Shown here piece by piece: positions 43,328 through 52,310 of a stretch of 64,000 bases of DNA. Numbering within the stretch: position 1 is the stretch's first letter; each line of letters opens with the position of its first letter. The translations under genes were made by a program, and so were the position numbers. This DNA is from JAKAXS01 sp965279065 (GTDB taxonomy: Bacteria; Pseudomonadota; Alphaproteobacteria; Rhizobiales; Hyphomicrobiaceae). The DNA lies in NCBI GenBank assembly GCA_965279065.1, contig OZ257134.1:2914001-2978000 (forward strand), read 5' to 3'. The notes under the pieces are model-generated. The model had not been told where the DNA came from. It saw only the letters and a program-made list of their open reading frames with translations, and did no database searches.

Positions 43328-43927
43328 CTACCCGAACGCCGTGTCGACCAGCGCATGGACACGTTCGAAACTGGTCGTCGCCCCCGCAACCAGGCGATCC
43401 TCTTGCGCGACGTCGAGCGGGATCGCGTCCAGAGCGGCCGTGAACGTCCGCCAGTGCAGGCCACGCCCATCGGGATGCCCGGCGAGATGCCGTGCGCCGA
43501 AATCCTCTGAGAGACCGAGCTTGATCGCCTCCTTCAGCAGGAAGGCGGCACCGAGGTTAGAACCTTCGGCAACATACAGCCAGCCCAGCGCGGTCGGCAG
43601 ATCTAAATCCGCTCCGAAGGCCACCGGCCCCATACCGGCCAGCGGCGCGATGCCGAGGTCGACCATGTCCTGTTCGATCGAACCAAGACGGCGGCGCCCG
43701 GCGAGATCTGGCAGCAGCCGGTCAAGCTGCGAATTGAAGTACAGCGCGTCGATATCGCGATGAAAGGCATGCTGGACCGCAACGAACCGTCCGTAGCGCT
43801 CGCGGCTTTCGAACGGCCGCCCGGCCATTATGCGGTTATCGAGACGATCGTGCGTGGCGTTGGTTCGTGCCTTCAGCCGCTTGGCGCGGCTCGACTCGGT
43901 GCGATCGAGAATGGGTGCATCCGTCAT
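43328..43927 (-). CDS. hmuO: Biliverdin-producing heme oxygenase
   Basis: Cleaves heme to biliverdin, CO and iron. From the ATG at 43927 (AAGG ten bases upstream) it has 199 residues. The proximal ligand is H26 in RTNATHDRLDNRI, and the distal helix is seen in YVAEGSNLGAAFLLKEA with its conserved glycines. It may serve iron recovery or chromophore supply; no phytochrome adjoins. The 364 bp between this start and rimO (43928-44297) contain an AT-rich stretch near 44050-44110 that probably holds the promoter. I could not identify a convincing Fur, Irr or RirA site. Confidence 0.85.
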   Translation of the reverse strand: MTDAPILDRTESSRAKRLKARTNATHDRLDNRIMAGRPFESRERYGRFVAVQHAFHRDIDALYFNSQLDRLLPDLAGRRRLGSIEQDMVDLGIAPLAGMGPVAFGADLDLPTALGWLYVAEGSNLGAAFLLKEAIKLGLSEDFGARHLAGHPDGRGLHWRTFTAALDAIPLDVAQEDRLVAGATTSFERVHALVDTAFG

Positions 43928-44297
43928 TTGAGGGCCTTGTGGTGGATTGATGGTCGCAAATGGTCGGCAGCCAAGGTCGAACGAAAGCAAATGATGCCAC
44001 CATTCAACTTCTGGCCGCAGCGCAGGTCTTCGGAGCCATGCAGCCACGACTTCTTTGTAAAGTATACCTAAAAAATCAACAAAATTAGTGCGTTGACGTC
44101 ATAATCGATGCAGGGGCCGACTGGACGCTACGAACTCAAATTGTCAGTGGTATCAAGGCTTTTCAGGTTGCAGGTCGCATCGCCGCACTGTCGAAAGGCT
44201 CGAAAAGGCTTGCCCTGGAGGCCCGCAACCGACAAGACAACGCCATAGCCCGGACCAATCCTCCGCGACCGGTCCCGCAAAACAATCCGAAGTGACC

Positions 44298-45710
44298 ATG
44301 ACCTCCGTTTCACAGGCCAAGCGATCTGCCAAACCGCGTGCCGCGCGCAAAGCCCCGGCTCCGGCCAAGGCGCGCCGCGACAAGGCCAAGGCCGTCGCCC
44401 CCAAGGTCGGCTTCGTCTCACTCGGCTGCCCCAAGGCCCTCGTTGATTCCGAGCGCATCATCACTAAGCTGCGCGCCGAGGGCTACCAGGTCGCCGCCGA
44501 CTATCAGGGCGCCGACGTTGTCGTAGTCAACACTTGCGGCTTCCTCGACAGCGCCAAGAAGGAAAGCCTCGACGCCATCGGCGAAGCCATCGCCTCCAAC
44601 GGCCGCGTCATCGTCACTGGCTGCATGGGCGTGGAGGAAGGACGCATTCGCGCCGCCCATCCAGGCGTGCTCGCCGTCACCGGCCCTCATCAGTACGAGC
44701 AGGTCGTCTCCGCCGTGCACGACGCCGTGCCGCCGCTGCACGATCCCTACGTCGACCTCGTGCCGCCGGAGGGCTTGCGTCTCACGCCGCGCCACTACGC
44801 CTATCTGAAGATCTCCGAAGGCTGCAACAACCGCTGCTCGTTCTGCATAATCCCGAGCTTGCGCGGCGATCTGGCGAGCCGCCCGGCCGCCAGCGTGATG
44901 GGCGAAGCCGAACGCCTCGTCAAAGCCGGCGTGAAGGAACTGCTCGTCATCAGCCAGGACACCAGCGCCTACGGTCTCGACATCAAGTACGCCGAGAGCC
45001 AGTGGCGCGGCCAGCCCCTGAAGGCCCGCTTCCTCGACCTGTCCCATGCCCTAGGCGAATTGGGTGCATGGGTCCGCATGCACTACGTCTATCCCTACCC
45101 CCATGTCGACGACGTGATCCCGCTGATGGCTGAGGGCAAGATCCTGCCCTACCTGGACATCCCGTTCCAACATGCCTCGCCTGCCGTTCTCAAGGCCATG
45201 CGCCGTCCTGCGCACCAGGAAAAGACCGCCGCCCGCATCGCCCGCTGGCGCGACCTCTGCCCGGACTTAGCTATTCGCTCCACCTTCATCGTCGGCTTTC
45301 CCGGCGAGACCGAGGAAGACTTCTCCTTCCTTCTCGACTGGCTGAGGGAAGCCAGGCTCAATCGCGTCGGTTGCTTCAAGTACGAGCCCGTCGAAGGCGC
45401 CAAGGCCAACGACCTCGCCGGCCTCGTGCCGGAGGAGATCAAGGAAGAGCGCTGGCATCGCTTCATGGCCGTGCAGCAGGAGATCAGCCGCGACCTGCTT
45501 GCCCGCAAGGTCGGCCACACCATCGATGTCGTCATCGATGAAGTCGATGACGAGGGCGCCATCGGCCGCTCCAAGTGGGACGCTCCGGAGATCGACGGCT
45601 CCGTCTTTTTGAACGGCGAAACCGCCGTTAGAGCTGGCGACATTGTTCCCGTCCGCGTCCTCCACTCCGACGAATACGATCTTTGGGGCGAGCGCGCCCT
45701 GACCAGCTGA
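44298..45710 (+). CDS. rimO: Ribosomal protein S12 methylthiotransferase
   Basis: A radical-SAM enzyme that adds a methylthio group to an aspartate of ribosomal protein S12. From the ATG at 44298 it has 470 residues (GTG at 44292 is an alternative). A 35-residue Ala/Lys-rich leader precedes GFVSLGCPKALVDSE, the N-terminal MTTase domain. The radical-SAM cluster motif is SEGCNNRCSFCIIPSLRG (about 173-190). NTCGF and GCMGVEE supply the other cluster cysteines, and the C-terminal TRAM domain begins near VGHTIDVVIDEVDDEGA. Distinguished from MiaB by the LGCPK-VDSE start. Confidence 0.95.
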   Translation: MTSVSQAKRSAKPRAARKAPAPAKARRDKAKAVAPKVGFVSLGCPKALVDSERIITKLRAEGYQVAADYQGADVVVVNTCGFLDSAKKESLDAIGEAIASNGRVIVTGCMGVEEGRIRAAHPGVLAVTGPHQYEQVVSAVHDAVPPLHDPYVDLVPPEGLRLTPRHYAYLKISEGCNNRCSFCIIPSLRGDLASRPAASVMGEAERLVKAGVKELLVISQDTSAYGLDIKYAESQWRGQPLKARFLDLSHALGELGAWVRMHYVYPYPHVDDVIPLMAEGKILPYLDIPFQHASPAVLKAMRRPAHQEKTAARIARWRDLCPDLAIRSTFIVGFPGETEEDFSFLLDWLREARLNRVGCFKYEPVEGAKANDLAGLVPEEIKEERWHRFMAVQQEISRDLLARKVGHTIDVVIDEVDDEGAIGRSKWDAPEIDGSVFLNGETAVRAGDIVPVRVLHSDEYDLWGERALTS

Positions 45711-45840
45711 GCCTTGAGGCGCAAGTGTAATTCTGCAGCGTCACGGCGTTTGCTCAATCCCGACATAATGGCAACACCTTTGCCGCCGAAGCAGATCGCA
45801 AGCGCGAGCTTATTCGCGCGTGGAGCTTTGGGACGAACTC

Positions 45841-47634
45841 ATGAATTTTCTGCGCACCGCGACATCATCGGGGCTGATTGCCATAGCCCTGGCCGCAACG
45901 TCGGGGCTGACGCCCGCAATCGCCGCAGGCAGACCCGATGCTCTCATCCAACTCGCGCAGGCCGGCCCGAACAACCAGCCGGCAAAAACCGACGACGACG
46001 ACAAGGGCAAAAAAGGTAAGGGCGGCGATCGCGGCGGTGAAGGCCGTGGTGGAGATCGCGGTGGCGAACGTCGGGGCGACGAAGGCGGCGGCGGTGACCG
46101 CGGCGAGCGTCGTGGTGGCGAACGAGGCGATCGCGGCAACCGTCCCGACCAGCCACCGGCCAAGCAGGCTGCTCCGCCCGAGCCCCCGCCACAGCAACAA
46201 CGTCAGGTGACCCCGCCTTCCGTTCAGCCGCGTCAGACAGTACCGCTCGCATTTCCTCGCCAGGAGCAGAAGCAGTTCCAACCGTTAGAGACGCCGCGTG
46301 TCGAGAAGCCGAACAAGCAGCAGGAATTCCAGCGCGTCGAGCAACCGCAAGACCGCGATGATGACCGGCGCAAGTCGGATCGCAGGGACAATCGTCCCAA
46401 CGGCTTCAACCCGAATCCCAACATCCCCGGCCCCACAAATCGGCGTGACTTCGACCGTCGCGACGACCGGCGCCCACAGGTCGAAGACCGTCGCGATGAC
46501 CGCGACAATCGGCGCCCGCAGGTCGAAGACCGCCGCGATGACCGCGACAACCGGCGCCCGCAGGTCGACGACCGCCGCGGCCCGCCCCCAGTGCAGGCCG
46601 AACCGCGACGCCTGGATACCTTTAAGGATCGCTTCCGCTCGCGCGTCGGCGAGGACAAGGCCTTCCAGGATCTGCGCCGTGGTCGCGACGAACGCGTTCG
46701 TGAGCGTCGCGAACGCACCCGCCAGGCTTCACCGTTCCGCGGCTTTGAGGATCTCAAGTCCAAGCGCCGGGAACGCCGCGAGGGCGGGGCGATCGTGATC
46801 GAAGAGCCGGATAAGCGTTCGATCATTCGCGAGGGTGGCCGCAGCATCATCCGCACCGACGAGAACGAACGTCTGCGTCGCAACTTCCGCGACGTGCGCC
46901 GTGAAAAGCGCAACGGACGCGACGTCACCATCGCCATCGGCGCCGGCGGCGTGCAAATCTTCACCGATTTCGATGATGACGGACGTCCGCGCCGCCGTTG
47001 GCGCCGCGGGGCCGATGGCCGCGACGTCGTTCTGTTCGACAACTCTCGCTCGCGCGGCTGGGGTCGTCACCGCCGGGGCGGACTGTTCGATGCCATCATC
47101 GACCTGCCGCCGCCGCGCCTGCGCATTCCGCGCGACGAGTACATCGTCGACTACGACCGCGCTTCGGAGGATGATCTCTACGACGCCCTCTCCGCACCGC
47201 CGGTAGACGAGATCGACGAGGGCTATTCGATCGACGAAATCCGCTCCAGCTACTCGCTGCGTGATCGCATGCGGCGGATCGATCTCGACACGATCAACTT
47301 CGCGTTCGGATCATGGGAGGTGGAGGAGCAGGACTACGATCGGCTGGAACGGGTCGCCCGTGCCATGCGTCGCGTCTTGCGTCGCAACGCCGACGAGATG
47401 TTCCTCATCGAGGGTCACACCGACGCCGTCGGCTCCGACGAGGACAATCTGACGCTGTCTGACCGTCGAGCCGAATCCGTCGCGCGCATTCTGTCGGAGG
47501 AGTTCCAGATCCCGGCAGAGAACTTGACGACGCAAGGCTACGGCGAGCAGTTCCTGAAGATCGATACGTCGGAGCCCGAACGCGTCAACCGCCGCGTCGC
47601 CATCCGCCGCATCACGCCTCTATTGGCGCGTTGA
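45841..47634 (+). CDS. OmpA-family protein with a long charged, repeat-containing linker
   Basis: A 597-residue envelope protein with a signal peptide (about 1-28, ending PAIAA). Residues 45-110 are Gly/Asp/Arg/Lys-rich (GDRGGE-type repeats), followed by a Pro/Gln-rich stretch. About 205-245 hold tandem copies of RRPQVEDRRDDRDN. The middle contains many Arg-rich segments. The C-terminal OmpA domain (about 485-597) has FLIEGHTDAVGSDEDN, LSDRRAESVARIL and RVNRRVAIRR, the peptidoglycan-binding pattern. It is likely tethered to the cell wall with a disordered arm. The DNA repeats are long enough to allow slippage. It stands alone behind rimO. Function unknown. Confidence 0.85.
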   Translation: MNFLRTATSSGLIAIALAATSGLTPAIAAGRPDALIQLAQAGPNNQPAKTDDDDKGKKGKGGDRGGEGRGGDRGGERRGDEGGGGDRGERRGGERGDRGNRPDQPPAKQAAPPEPPPQQQRQVTPPSVQPRQTVPLAFPRQEQKQFQPLETPRVEKPNKQQEFQRVEQPQDRDDDRRKSDRRDNRPNGFNPNPNIPGPTNRRDFDRRDDRRPQVEDRRDDRDNRRPQVEDRRDDRDNRRPQVDDRRGPPPVQAEPRRLDTFKDRFRSRVGEDKAFQDLRRGRDERVRERRERTRQASPFRGFEDLKSKRRERREGGAIVIEEPDKRSIIREGGRSIIRTDENERLRRNFRDVRREKRNGRDVTIAIGAGGVQIFTDFDDDGRPRRRWRRGADGRDVVLFDNSRSRGWGRHRRGGLFDAIIDLPPPRLRIPRDEYIVDYDRASEDDLYDALSAPPVDEIDEGYSIDEIRSSYSLRDRMRRIDLDTINFAFGSWEVEEQDYDRLERVARAMRRVLRRNADEMFLIEGHTDAVGSDEDNLTLSDRRAESVARILSEEFQIPAENLTTQGYGEQFLKIDTSEPERVNRRVAIRRITPLLAR

Positions 47635-47666
47635 CGCCACGAGGCACGTTGAATTGCAACGCGAAT

Positions 47667-47690
47667 GGACGGAGCGATCCGTCCTTTCGC
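47667..47690 (+). terminator. Hairpin after the OmpA-family gene
   Basis: GGACGGA (47667-47673) and TCCGTCC (47678-47684) form a 7-bp stem with the stable loop GCGA, followed by TTTCG. It is a plausible terminator, though the T-run is short. The rest of 47691-47888 shows no gene. Confidence 0.6.
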
Positions 47691-47888
47691 GGAGACCGCG
47701 GAGCCCTTCCTCGGCTGATTCTCAAGGGTGACGGGTGTCACATAAGGTCAATCAATCGAGGAATTCCTCAACTGCCTCAACATTCAGCAGTGTGGTTCAC
47801 GTTTGCGCATCGGCCTGTTATAAGCGAGGCAACCGGGGACGCGTTGCGGCCCCGGTTTGAAACCAGGGATTAATGGGGGACTTAACGA

Positions 47889-48140
47889 ATGTATCTAGGA
47901 CAGTATCTTGGCGCCTACGGCTGGTTGGAGCCGGTTCTGATTGCTGCCGCAGTCGTTTTTGTCGTCGACCTGATCGGCAACATTCTCACGTTCAGCAACC
48001 GTTTCGTAAATGCGCTGGTCACGGCGCTTGTCTTTGCGCTCATCTTCGGCGGCCTGACCTATTATGGCCACGGCAGCGTCTCGATTCACGCCAGTGAAAC
48101 GCCGAGCGCCAACGCTCCGGCGAACCAGCCGGCGCCCTGA
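47889..48140 (+). CDS. Small membrane protein, unknown function
   Basis: An 83-residue protein starting MYLGQYLGAYGWLEP, with two membrane helices (about 14-33 and 41-60) and a polar Ala/Pro-rich tail. GGGGGAC lies nine bases before the ATG. Good gene boundaries: a spacer upstream and a strong terminator 26 bp after the stop. I do not recognise the family. Confidence 0.7.
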   Translation: MYLGQYLGAYGWLEPVLIAAAVVFVVDLIGNILTFSNRFVNALVTALVFALIFGGLTYYGHGSVSIHASETPSANAPANQPAP

Positions 48141-48165
48141 TACCGCAACGGTAGCGGTGACACTC

Positions 48166-48216
48166 AAAGGGATTGCTGCCGGGTCGTTCAGACCCGGATG
48201 TGCAATCCCTTTTTTC
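48166..48216 (+). terminator. Strong Rho-independent terminator
   Basis: AAAGGGATTGC (48166-48176) pairs with GCAATCCCTTT (48202-48212), with an inner CCGGGTC/GACCCGG stem, and ends in a run of six T. The A-tract before the hairpin makes it usable from the other side too, for the fumC-DUF4169-RHH unit. Confidence 0.9.
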
Positions 48217-48230
48217 TGTCCGGCCAACGG

Positions 48231-48482
48231 CTAGTCCCGGCTGCCGCCGTCGTAGCTGTTGAGTTCGGCACGCCGGCGAAAATAGTCGAGCACCCAGATC
48301 CGCACCGCGGTCGATAGCCCGCCCTCGTTGGCTCGCGCGTCGTCGATCTTCGCCACAAGGCCCGCCAGCGTCAGCTTCTGCTCCGCCGCCGCATCGCGCA
48401 GCGCGTCCCAAAACGGCGCCTCCAGCGAAATGGATGTGCGGTGCCCCTTGATCGAGAACGAACGTTTCTGCGGCCGGCTCAT
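48231..48482 (-). CDS. Ribbon-helix-helix protein (RHH_4 type)
   Basis: An 83-residue protein with the strand-helix-helix layout HRTSISLEAPFWDALRDAAAEQ followed by LTLAGLVAKIDD when read in parts; this is the RHH_4 family found in Alphaproteobacteria. Its start overlaps the DUF4169 stop by 4 bp (48479-48482). It is the last gene of the fumC-DUF4169-RHH group that is conserved in Hyphomicrobiales. DNA targets are unknown. Confidence 0.85.
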   Translation of the reverse strand: MSRPQKRSFSIKGHRTSISLEAPFWDALRDAAAEQKLTLAGLVAKIDDARANEGGLSTAVRIWVLDYFRRRAELNSYDGGSRD

Positions 48483-48700
48483 GACGCGTCGTCGTCCGCT
48501 GGTTTATTGACGTCGCTTGCGGTGACCTCGCGCTCGTGAGCCTGAAATCTCTGCTTCCGCAGCGCCTCGTTAGCCGCTTCGTCTTTGCGCTCGCGCTTCG
48601 TCCGCCCATGCTTCGCACGGTTCTCCTCGGCCCGCTTCTCGCCCGCCGCCCGTGCCTTCGCTTTCCTCGCCTGCCGCAGATTGACGATGTCGGCTGTCAT
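48479..48700 (-). CDS. DUF4169 small charged protein
   Basis: A 73-residue basic protein, NLRQARKAKARAAGEKRAEE at the start and GRTKRERKDEAA in the middle, the DUF4169 pattern. It is a single charged helix by look. It is between fumC (10 bp gap) and the RHH gene (4-bp overlap). Function not known. Confidence 0.85.
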   Translation of the reverse strand: MTADIVNLRQARKAKARAAGEKRAEENRAKHGRTKRERKDEAANEALRKQRFQAHEREVTASDVNKPADDDAS

Positions 48701-48710
48701 GGCCCAACCC

Positions 48711-50111
48711 CTACTCCGGCCCGATCATCTTGCGCGGATCGACAACCTCGTCGAACTCCTTGTCCGTCACATACCCGCCGCCGACGGCTTCCTCACGCAG
48801 CGTCGTCCCCTTCTTGTGCGCCGTCTTGGCGATCTTGGCCGCCGCGTCGTATCCGATCTTCGGCGCCAGCGCCGTCACCAGCATCAGCGAGCGGTCGAGC
48901 CCTGCCTTGATATTGTCCTCGCGCGGCTCGATGCCGACGATGCAGTTGTCCGTGAACGAGCGCGCCGCATCGCCCAGTATGCGCACCGACTGCAGGAAGT
49001 TGTACGCCATCACCGGGTTGAAGACGTTGAGCTCAAAGTGCCCCTGGCTGCCCGCGAACGTCAGCGCCGCGTGATTACCGAACACGTGCGCGCACACCAT
49101 CGTCAGCGCCTCGCACTGCGTGGGATTGACCTTGCCCGGCATGATCGATGAGCCGGGCTCGTTCTCCGGCAACGACAGTTCGCCCAGGCCCGACCGCGGT
49201 CCCGATCCCAGGAAGCGGATGTCGTTGGCGATCTTGAACAGCGAGGCCGCCACGGTATTGATCGCGCCATGGCTCATCACCATCGCGTCGTGTGCCGCCA
49301 GCGCCTCGAATTTGTTCGGTGCGGTCGTAAAGGCAAGCCCGGTGATCGCCGCCACCCGCTCCGCCACCTTCTCGGCAAAGCCCTTGGGTGCATTGAGCCC
49401 AGTGCCGACCGCCGTGCCGCCCTGTGCCAGCTGCATCAGATCCGGCAACGTCTGCGCGATGCGGCGGATACCGTTCTCCACCTGCTTGGCATAGCCCGAG
49501 AACTCCTGACCCAGCGTCAGCGGCGTGGCATCCTGTGTGTGCGTACGGCCGATCTTGATGATGTGCTCCCACGCTTTGGCCTTGGCATCGAGCGCGGCAT
49601 GCAGATGCTTCAGCGCCGGCAGCAGCTTGTGCTGGATCTCCTCCGCGCACGCGATGTGCATCGCCGTCGGATAGGTATCGTTCGAGGATTGCGCCATGTT
49701 GACGTGATCGTTGGGGTGGATCGGCGTCTTCGACCCCATCTTGCCACCGAGCATCTCGATCGCGCGGTTGGAGATCACCTCGTTCGCATTCATGTTCGAC
49801 TGCGTACCCGACCCCGTCTGCCAGACCACGAGCGGGAAATGCGCATCGAGCTTGCCGTCGATCACCTCCTGCGCCGCCTTGACGATCGCTTCGCCAAGCG
49901 TCGCGTCGAGCTTGGCGAGAGCCATGTTGGCTTCGGCGGCCGCACGCTTGACGATGCCCAGCGCACGGATCACCGGCTTCGGTTGCGTCTCAGTGCCGAT
50001 CTTGAAGTTGCCGAGCGAGCGCTGCGCCTGCGCGCCCCAGTATTTGTCCGCCTCCACCTCGATGGGGCCGAAGGTATCGGTTTCGGTGCGCGTCGGCGTT
50101 TTGGCGGTCAT
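48711..50111 (-). CDS. fumC: Class II fumarase
   Basis: The oxygen-stable fumarate hydratase of the TCA cycle. From the ATG at 50111 (GAGG nine bases upstream) it has 466 residues. The superfamily signature GSSIMPGKVNPTQ is complete, and TGSGTQSNMNANEVI, HPNDHVNMAQSSNDTYPTAMH and the catalytic-His region GRTHTQDATPLTLGQE are as in E. coli FumC. First gene of an operon with DUF4169 and the RHH protein. The divergent neighbour is a multidrug-type MFS transporter. Confidence 0.97.
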   Translation of the reverse strand: MTAKTPTRTETDTFGPIEVEADKYWGAQAQRSLGNFKIGTETQPKPVIRALGIVKRAAAEANMALAKLDATLGEAIVKAAQEVIDGKLDAHFPLVVWQTGSGTQSNMNANEVISNRAIEMLGGKMGSKTPIHPNDHVNMAQSSNDTYPTAMHIACAEEIQHKLLPALKHLHAALDAKAKAWEHIIKIGRTHTQDATPLTLGQEFSGYAKQVENGIRRIAQTLPDLMQLAQGGTAVGTGLNAPKGFAEKVAERVAAITGLAFTTAPNKFEALAAHDAMVMSHGAINTVAASLFKIANDIRFLGSGPRSGLGELSLPENEPGSSIMPGKVNPTQCEALTMVCAHVFGNHAALTFAGSQGHFELNVFNPVMAYNFLQSVRILGDAARSFTDNCIVGIEPREDNIKAGLDRSLMLVTALAPKIGYDAAAKIAKTAHKKGTTLREEAVGGGYVTDKEFDEVVDPRKMIGPE

Positions 50112-50299
50112 AGGCGTCCTCGTCACGTGGAAGTACGGCGTTTCTGGCGTCGGGCGTAGCATGCACTTTGCAGCCGTTCCAGTCTGCGTACCGGCCCGGT
50201 TCGTGCCGTTTCGGCAAGAATTCCCGGCACATCGCGATCATTCGCCTATTGACGAGGGCGGATACCGGTTCTAGCGGAAGGCGCCGATCAGGAACCTGG

Positions 50300-51733
50300 A
50301 TGAACGCCACAGTCCGCGCCGCCGTCTCCCGCAACACCGTGCCGCTCATCGTGGCCACGGCGCTATTCATGCAATCGCTGGACGCCACAGTCTTGTCGAC
50401 CGCGCTGCCTGCCATCGCAGCCGACTTCAACGCCAATCCCATCCACTTGAAGCTGGCCGTCACCACCTACCTTCTTGCGCTGGCGATCTTCATTCCCGCC
50501 TCCAGCTGGGTGGCCGACCGCTACGGCGCCAAGACCGTCTTTCGCTGGGCCATGGCCGTGTTTGCCCTGGGTTCCATCTGCTGCGCGCTGTCCACGAGTT
50601 TAATGGAACTCGTGGCCGCCCGCGCTTTGCAGGGCATGGGCGGCGCCATGATGGTGCCCGTCGGCCGCATCGTCGTACTGCGCGCCATCCCCAAGAACGA
50701 ACTCGTCGGTGCCCTCGCCTGGCTCACCATGCCCGCCCTGATCGGACCCGTGATGGGGCCGCCGCTCGGCGGCTTCCTCACGACGTATTTCGACTGGCGC
50801 TATATCTTCTGGATCAACATTCCGATCGCCGCGCTCGGCATCTTCTTGATCACGCGCTTCATCCCGAAAAGCGAACCGCAGGACCCCGGCCAGTTCGACA
50901 CCGTCGGCTTTCTGCTGCTGGGCCCCGGACTGGCGGCGTTCCTCACCGGTGCGACCATCGCCGGTCTTGGCCTCTTGGATCCGATCACCAACGCTTTGGT
51001 CATGGGCGCCGGCGCGATGCTGGTGACGCTCTACGTCGGCCACGCCCTGCGCAACCCCGCACCCATCATCGACCTGCGGCTGCTGTCGATCCCAACCTTT
51101 CGCGCCAGTGTCACCGGCGGCCTGCTGTTTCGCATTGGCATCGGCGCGTTTCCGTTCCTGCTGCCGCTGCTCTTTCAGCTCGGCTTCGGCATGACGCCGT
51201 TTCAGTCCGGTTGCCTGACACTGGCGAGCGGCGCCGGTGCATTGCTGATGAAGCTGATGGCCCCAGGCATCCTGCGCCAGTTCGGCTACCGGCCGGTTCT
51301 GGTATTCAACGCGCTGCTTGCCTCCGCATTCATCGCCATGCCGAGCCTGTTCTCGTCGGCCACCCCGTGGCTCGTCATCATGGGATCGCTGTTGATCGGC
51401 GGTTTCCTGCGTTCGCTTCAGTTCACCTCAATCAACTCTATCGCCTACGCCGACATCGGCCCGGATAAGCTGAGCCGCGCCGCCGGTTTCGTAGCCGTGC
51501 TGCAGGAACTGTCGGGCACTATCGGCGTCGCCGTCGCCGCCCTCGGCCTTGAGACGCTGCAGCATTGGGACGGCCGCGCCGCCATCGACGCCTCTCATTT
51601 CCCGCCGGTGTTTGCTGGCATCGCGCTATTGGCGGCGCTCTCATCCCTGATCTTCATTCGCCTGCCCAAGGACGCCGGGCGCGAAATGCTCACCAGGGAA
51701 CTGGTAAAAACGCCAGTGGAGCCTGCGCAGTAA
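50300..51733 (+). CDS. MFS transporter, DHA2/EmrB-QacA type
   Basis: A 477-residue drug:proton antiporter-like carrier. From the ATG at 50300 (AGGAA about five bases upstream) the protein starts MNATVRAAVSRNTVPLIVATALFMQSLDATVLSTALPAIA, read in two parts; ALFMQSLDATVLSTALPAI is the first helix with the DHA2 motif. WVADRYGAKTVFRWAM is the family's motif A, and GPVMGPPLGGFL is the antiporter motif C on helix 5. About 14 helices are expected. Substrates are unknown. It is followed by a small hairpin (GGCGCT/AGCGCC around 51737-51757). Confidence 0.9.
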   Translation: MNATVRAAVSRNTVPLIVATALFMQSLDATVLSTALPAIAADFNANPIHLKLAVTTYLLALAIFIPASSWVADRYGAKTVFRWAMAVFALGSICCALSTSLMELVAARALQGMGGAMMVPVGRIVVLRAIPKNELVGALAWLTMPALIGPVMGPPLGGFLTTYFDWRYIFWINIPIAALGIFLITRFIPKSEPQDPGQFDTVGFLLLGPGLAAFLTGATIAGLGLLDPITNALVMGAGAMLVTLYVGHALRNPAPIIDLRLLSIPTFRASVTGGLLFRIGIGAFPFLLPLLFQLGFGMTPFQSGCLTLASGAGALLMKLMAPGILRQFGYRPVLVFNALLASAFIAMPSLFSSATPWLVIMGSLLIGGFLRSLQFTSINSIAYADIGPDKLSRAAGFVAVLQELSGTIGVAVAALGLETLQHWDGRAAIDASHFPPVFAGIALLAALSSLIFIRLPKDAGREMLTRELVKTPVEPAQ

Positions 51734-51838
51734 CCGGCGCTAGGCTTAACCAGCGCCGAGAGTTCCCATTTTGGGCCAACGAGTTGGCATCGAAATTGGA
51801 CCATGCCGGGTAGTCGTCCACAGATCGGATCGCTCCGC

Positions 51839-52231
51839 ATGCTTAACCGCCTGAACCGTCTCGCTTTCGGCCTGGCTGCCGTCATGGTTGCATGCATCGT
51901 CGCACCGCGTGTCGAGGCCGCTCGCGATTTCGCGCCCGCCGCCGCCAGCCAGTTCGAAATCGTCGTAATCGAAGTCAACGGCTGCAAGTACTGCCCGCTG
52001 TTTCGCGAGGCAGTCGTCCCGGTCTACGAGGCGAGCCCCAGGGCCCGCGACATCCCGCTCCGCTTCCTCGACATCAACGGAGTTGGTCTCAGCCATTTGA
52101 AGCTGAAAGCCCCGATCACCATCGCGCCGACGGCCGTTTTGATGCGCAACCACGCCGAAGTCGGTCGCATCGAGGGCTTCGTCGGCGCCGAGGACTTCTC
52201 GCGCCTGGTCACCTCCCTGCTGCCGCAATAG
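51839..52231 (+). CDS. Exported thioredoxin-fold protein (CxxC)
   Basis: A 130-residue protein with a signal peptide (about 1-28, ending VEAAR) from the ATG at 51839. The redox motif is VNGCKYCPLFR with C49/C52, on a thioredoxin-like frame: strand FEIVVIEV before it, PLRFLDINGV later, and the cis-Pro-like PTAVLMRN near the end. It resembles SoxW/SoxS-type periplasmic thioredoxins used to reduce cysteines of envelope proteins. It is followed by the TRAP-type binding protein 79 bp later. No sox genes are in view. Confidence 0.8.
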   Translation: MLNRLNRLAFGLAAVMVACIVAPRVEAARDFAPAAASQFEIVVIEVNGCKYCPLFREAVVPVYEASPRARDIPLRFLDINGVGLSHLKLKAPITIAPTAVLMRNHAEVGRIEGFVGAEDFSRLVTSLLPQ

Positions 52232-52310
52232 GTCCCGCATCCCGGCGGTTGTGTTCGCCTGGCAGTTGCGCTTTGATGGCCTTCAGCCGGCCTGAGCTGA
52301 GGGGAAAGCC

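Noticed and set aside
44050..44110. Fur, Irr or RirA box before the heme oxygenase gene
   Set aside because: The stretch is AT-rich, but I could not find a convincing match to the known iron-responsive consensus sequences.
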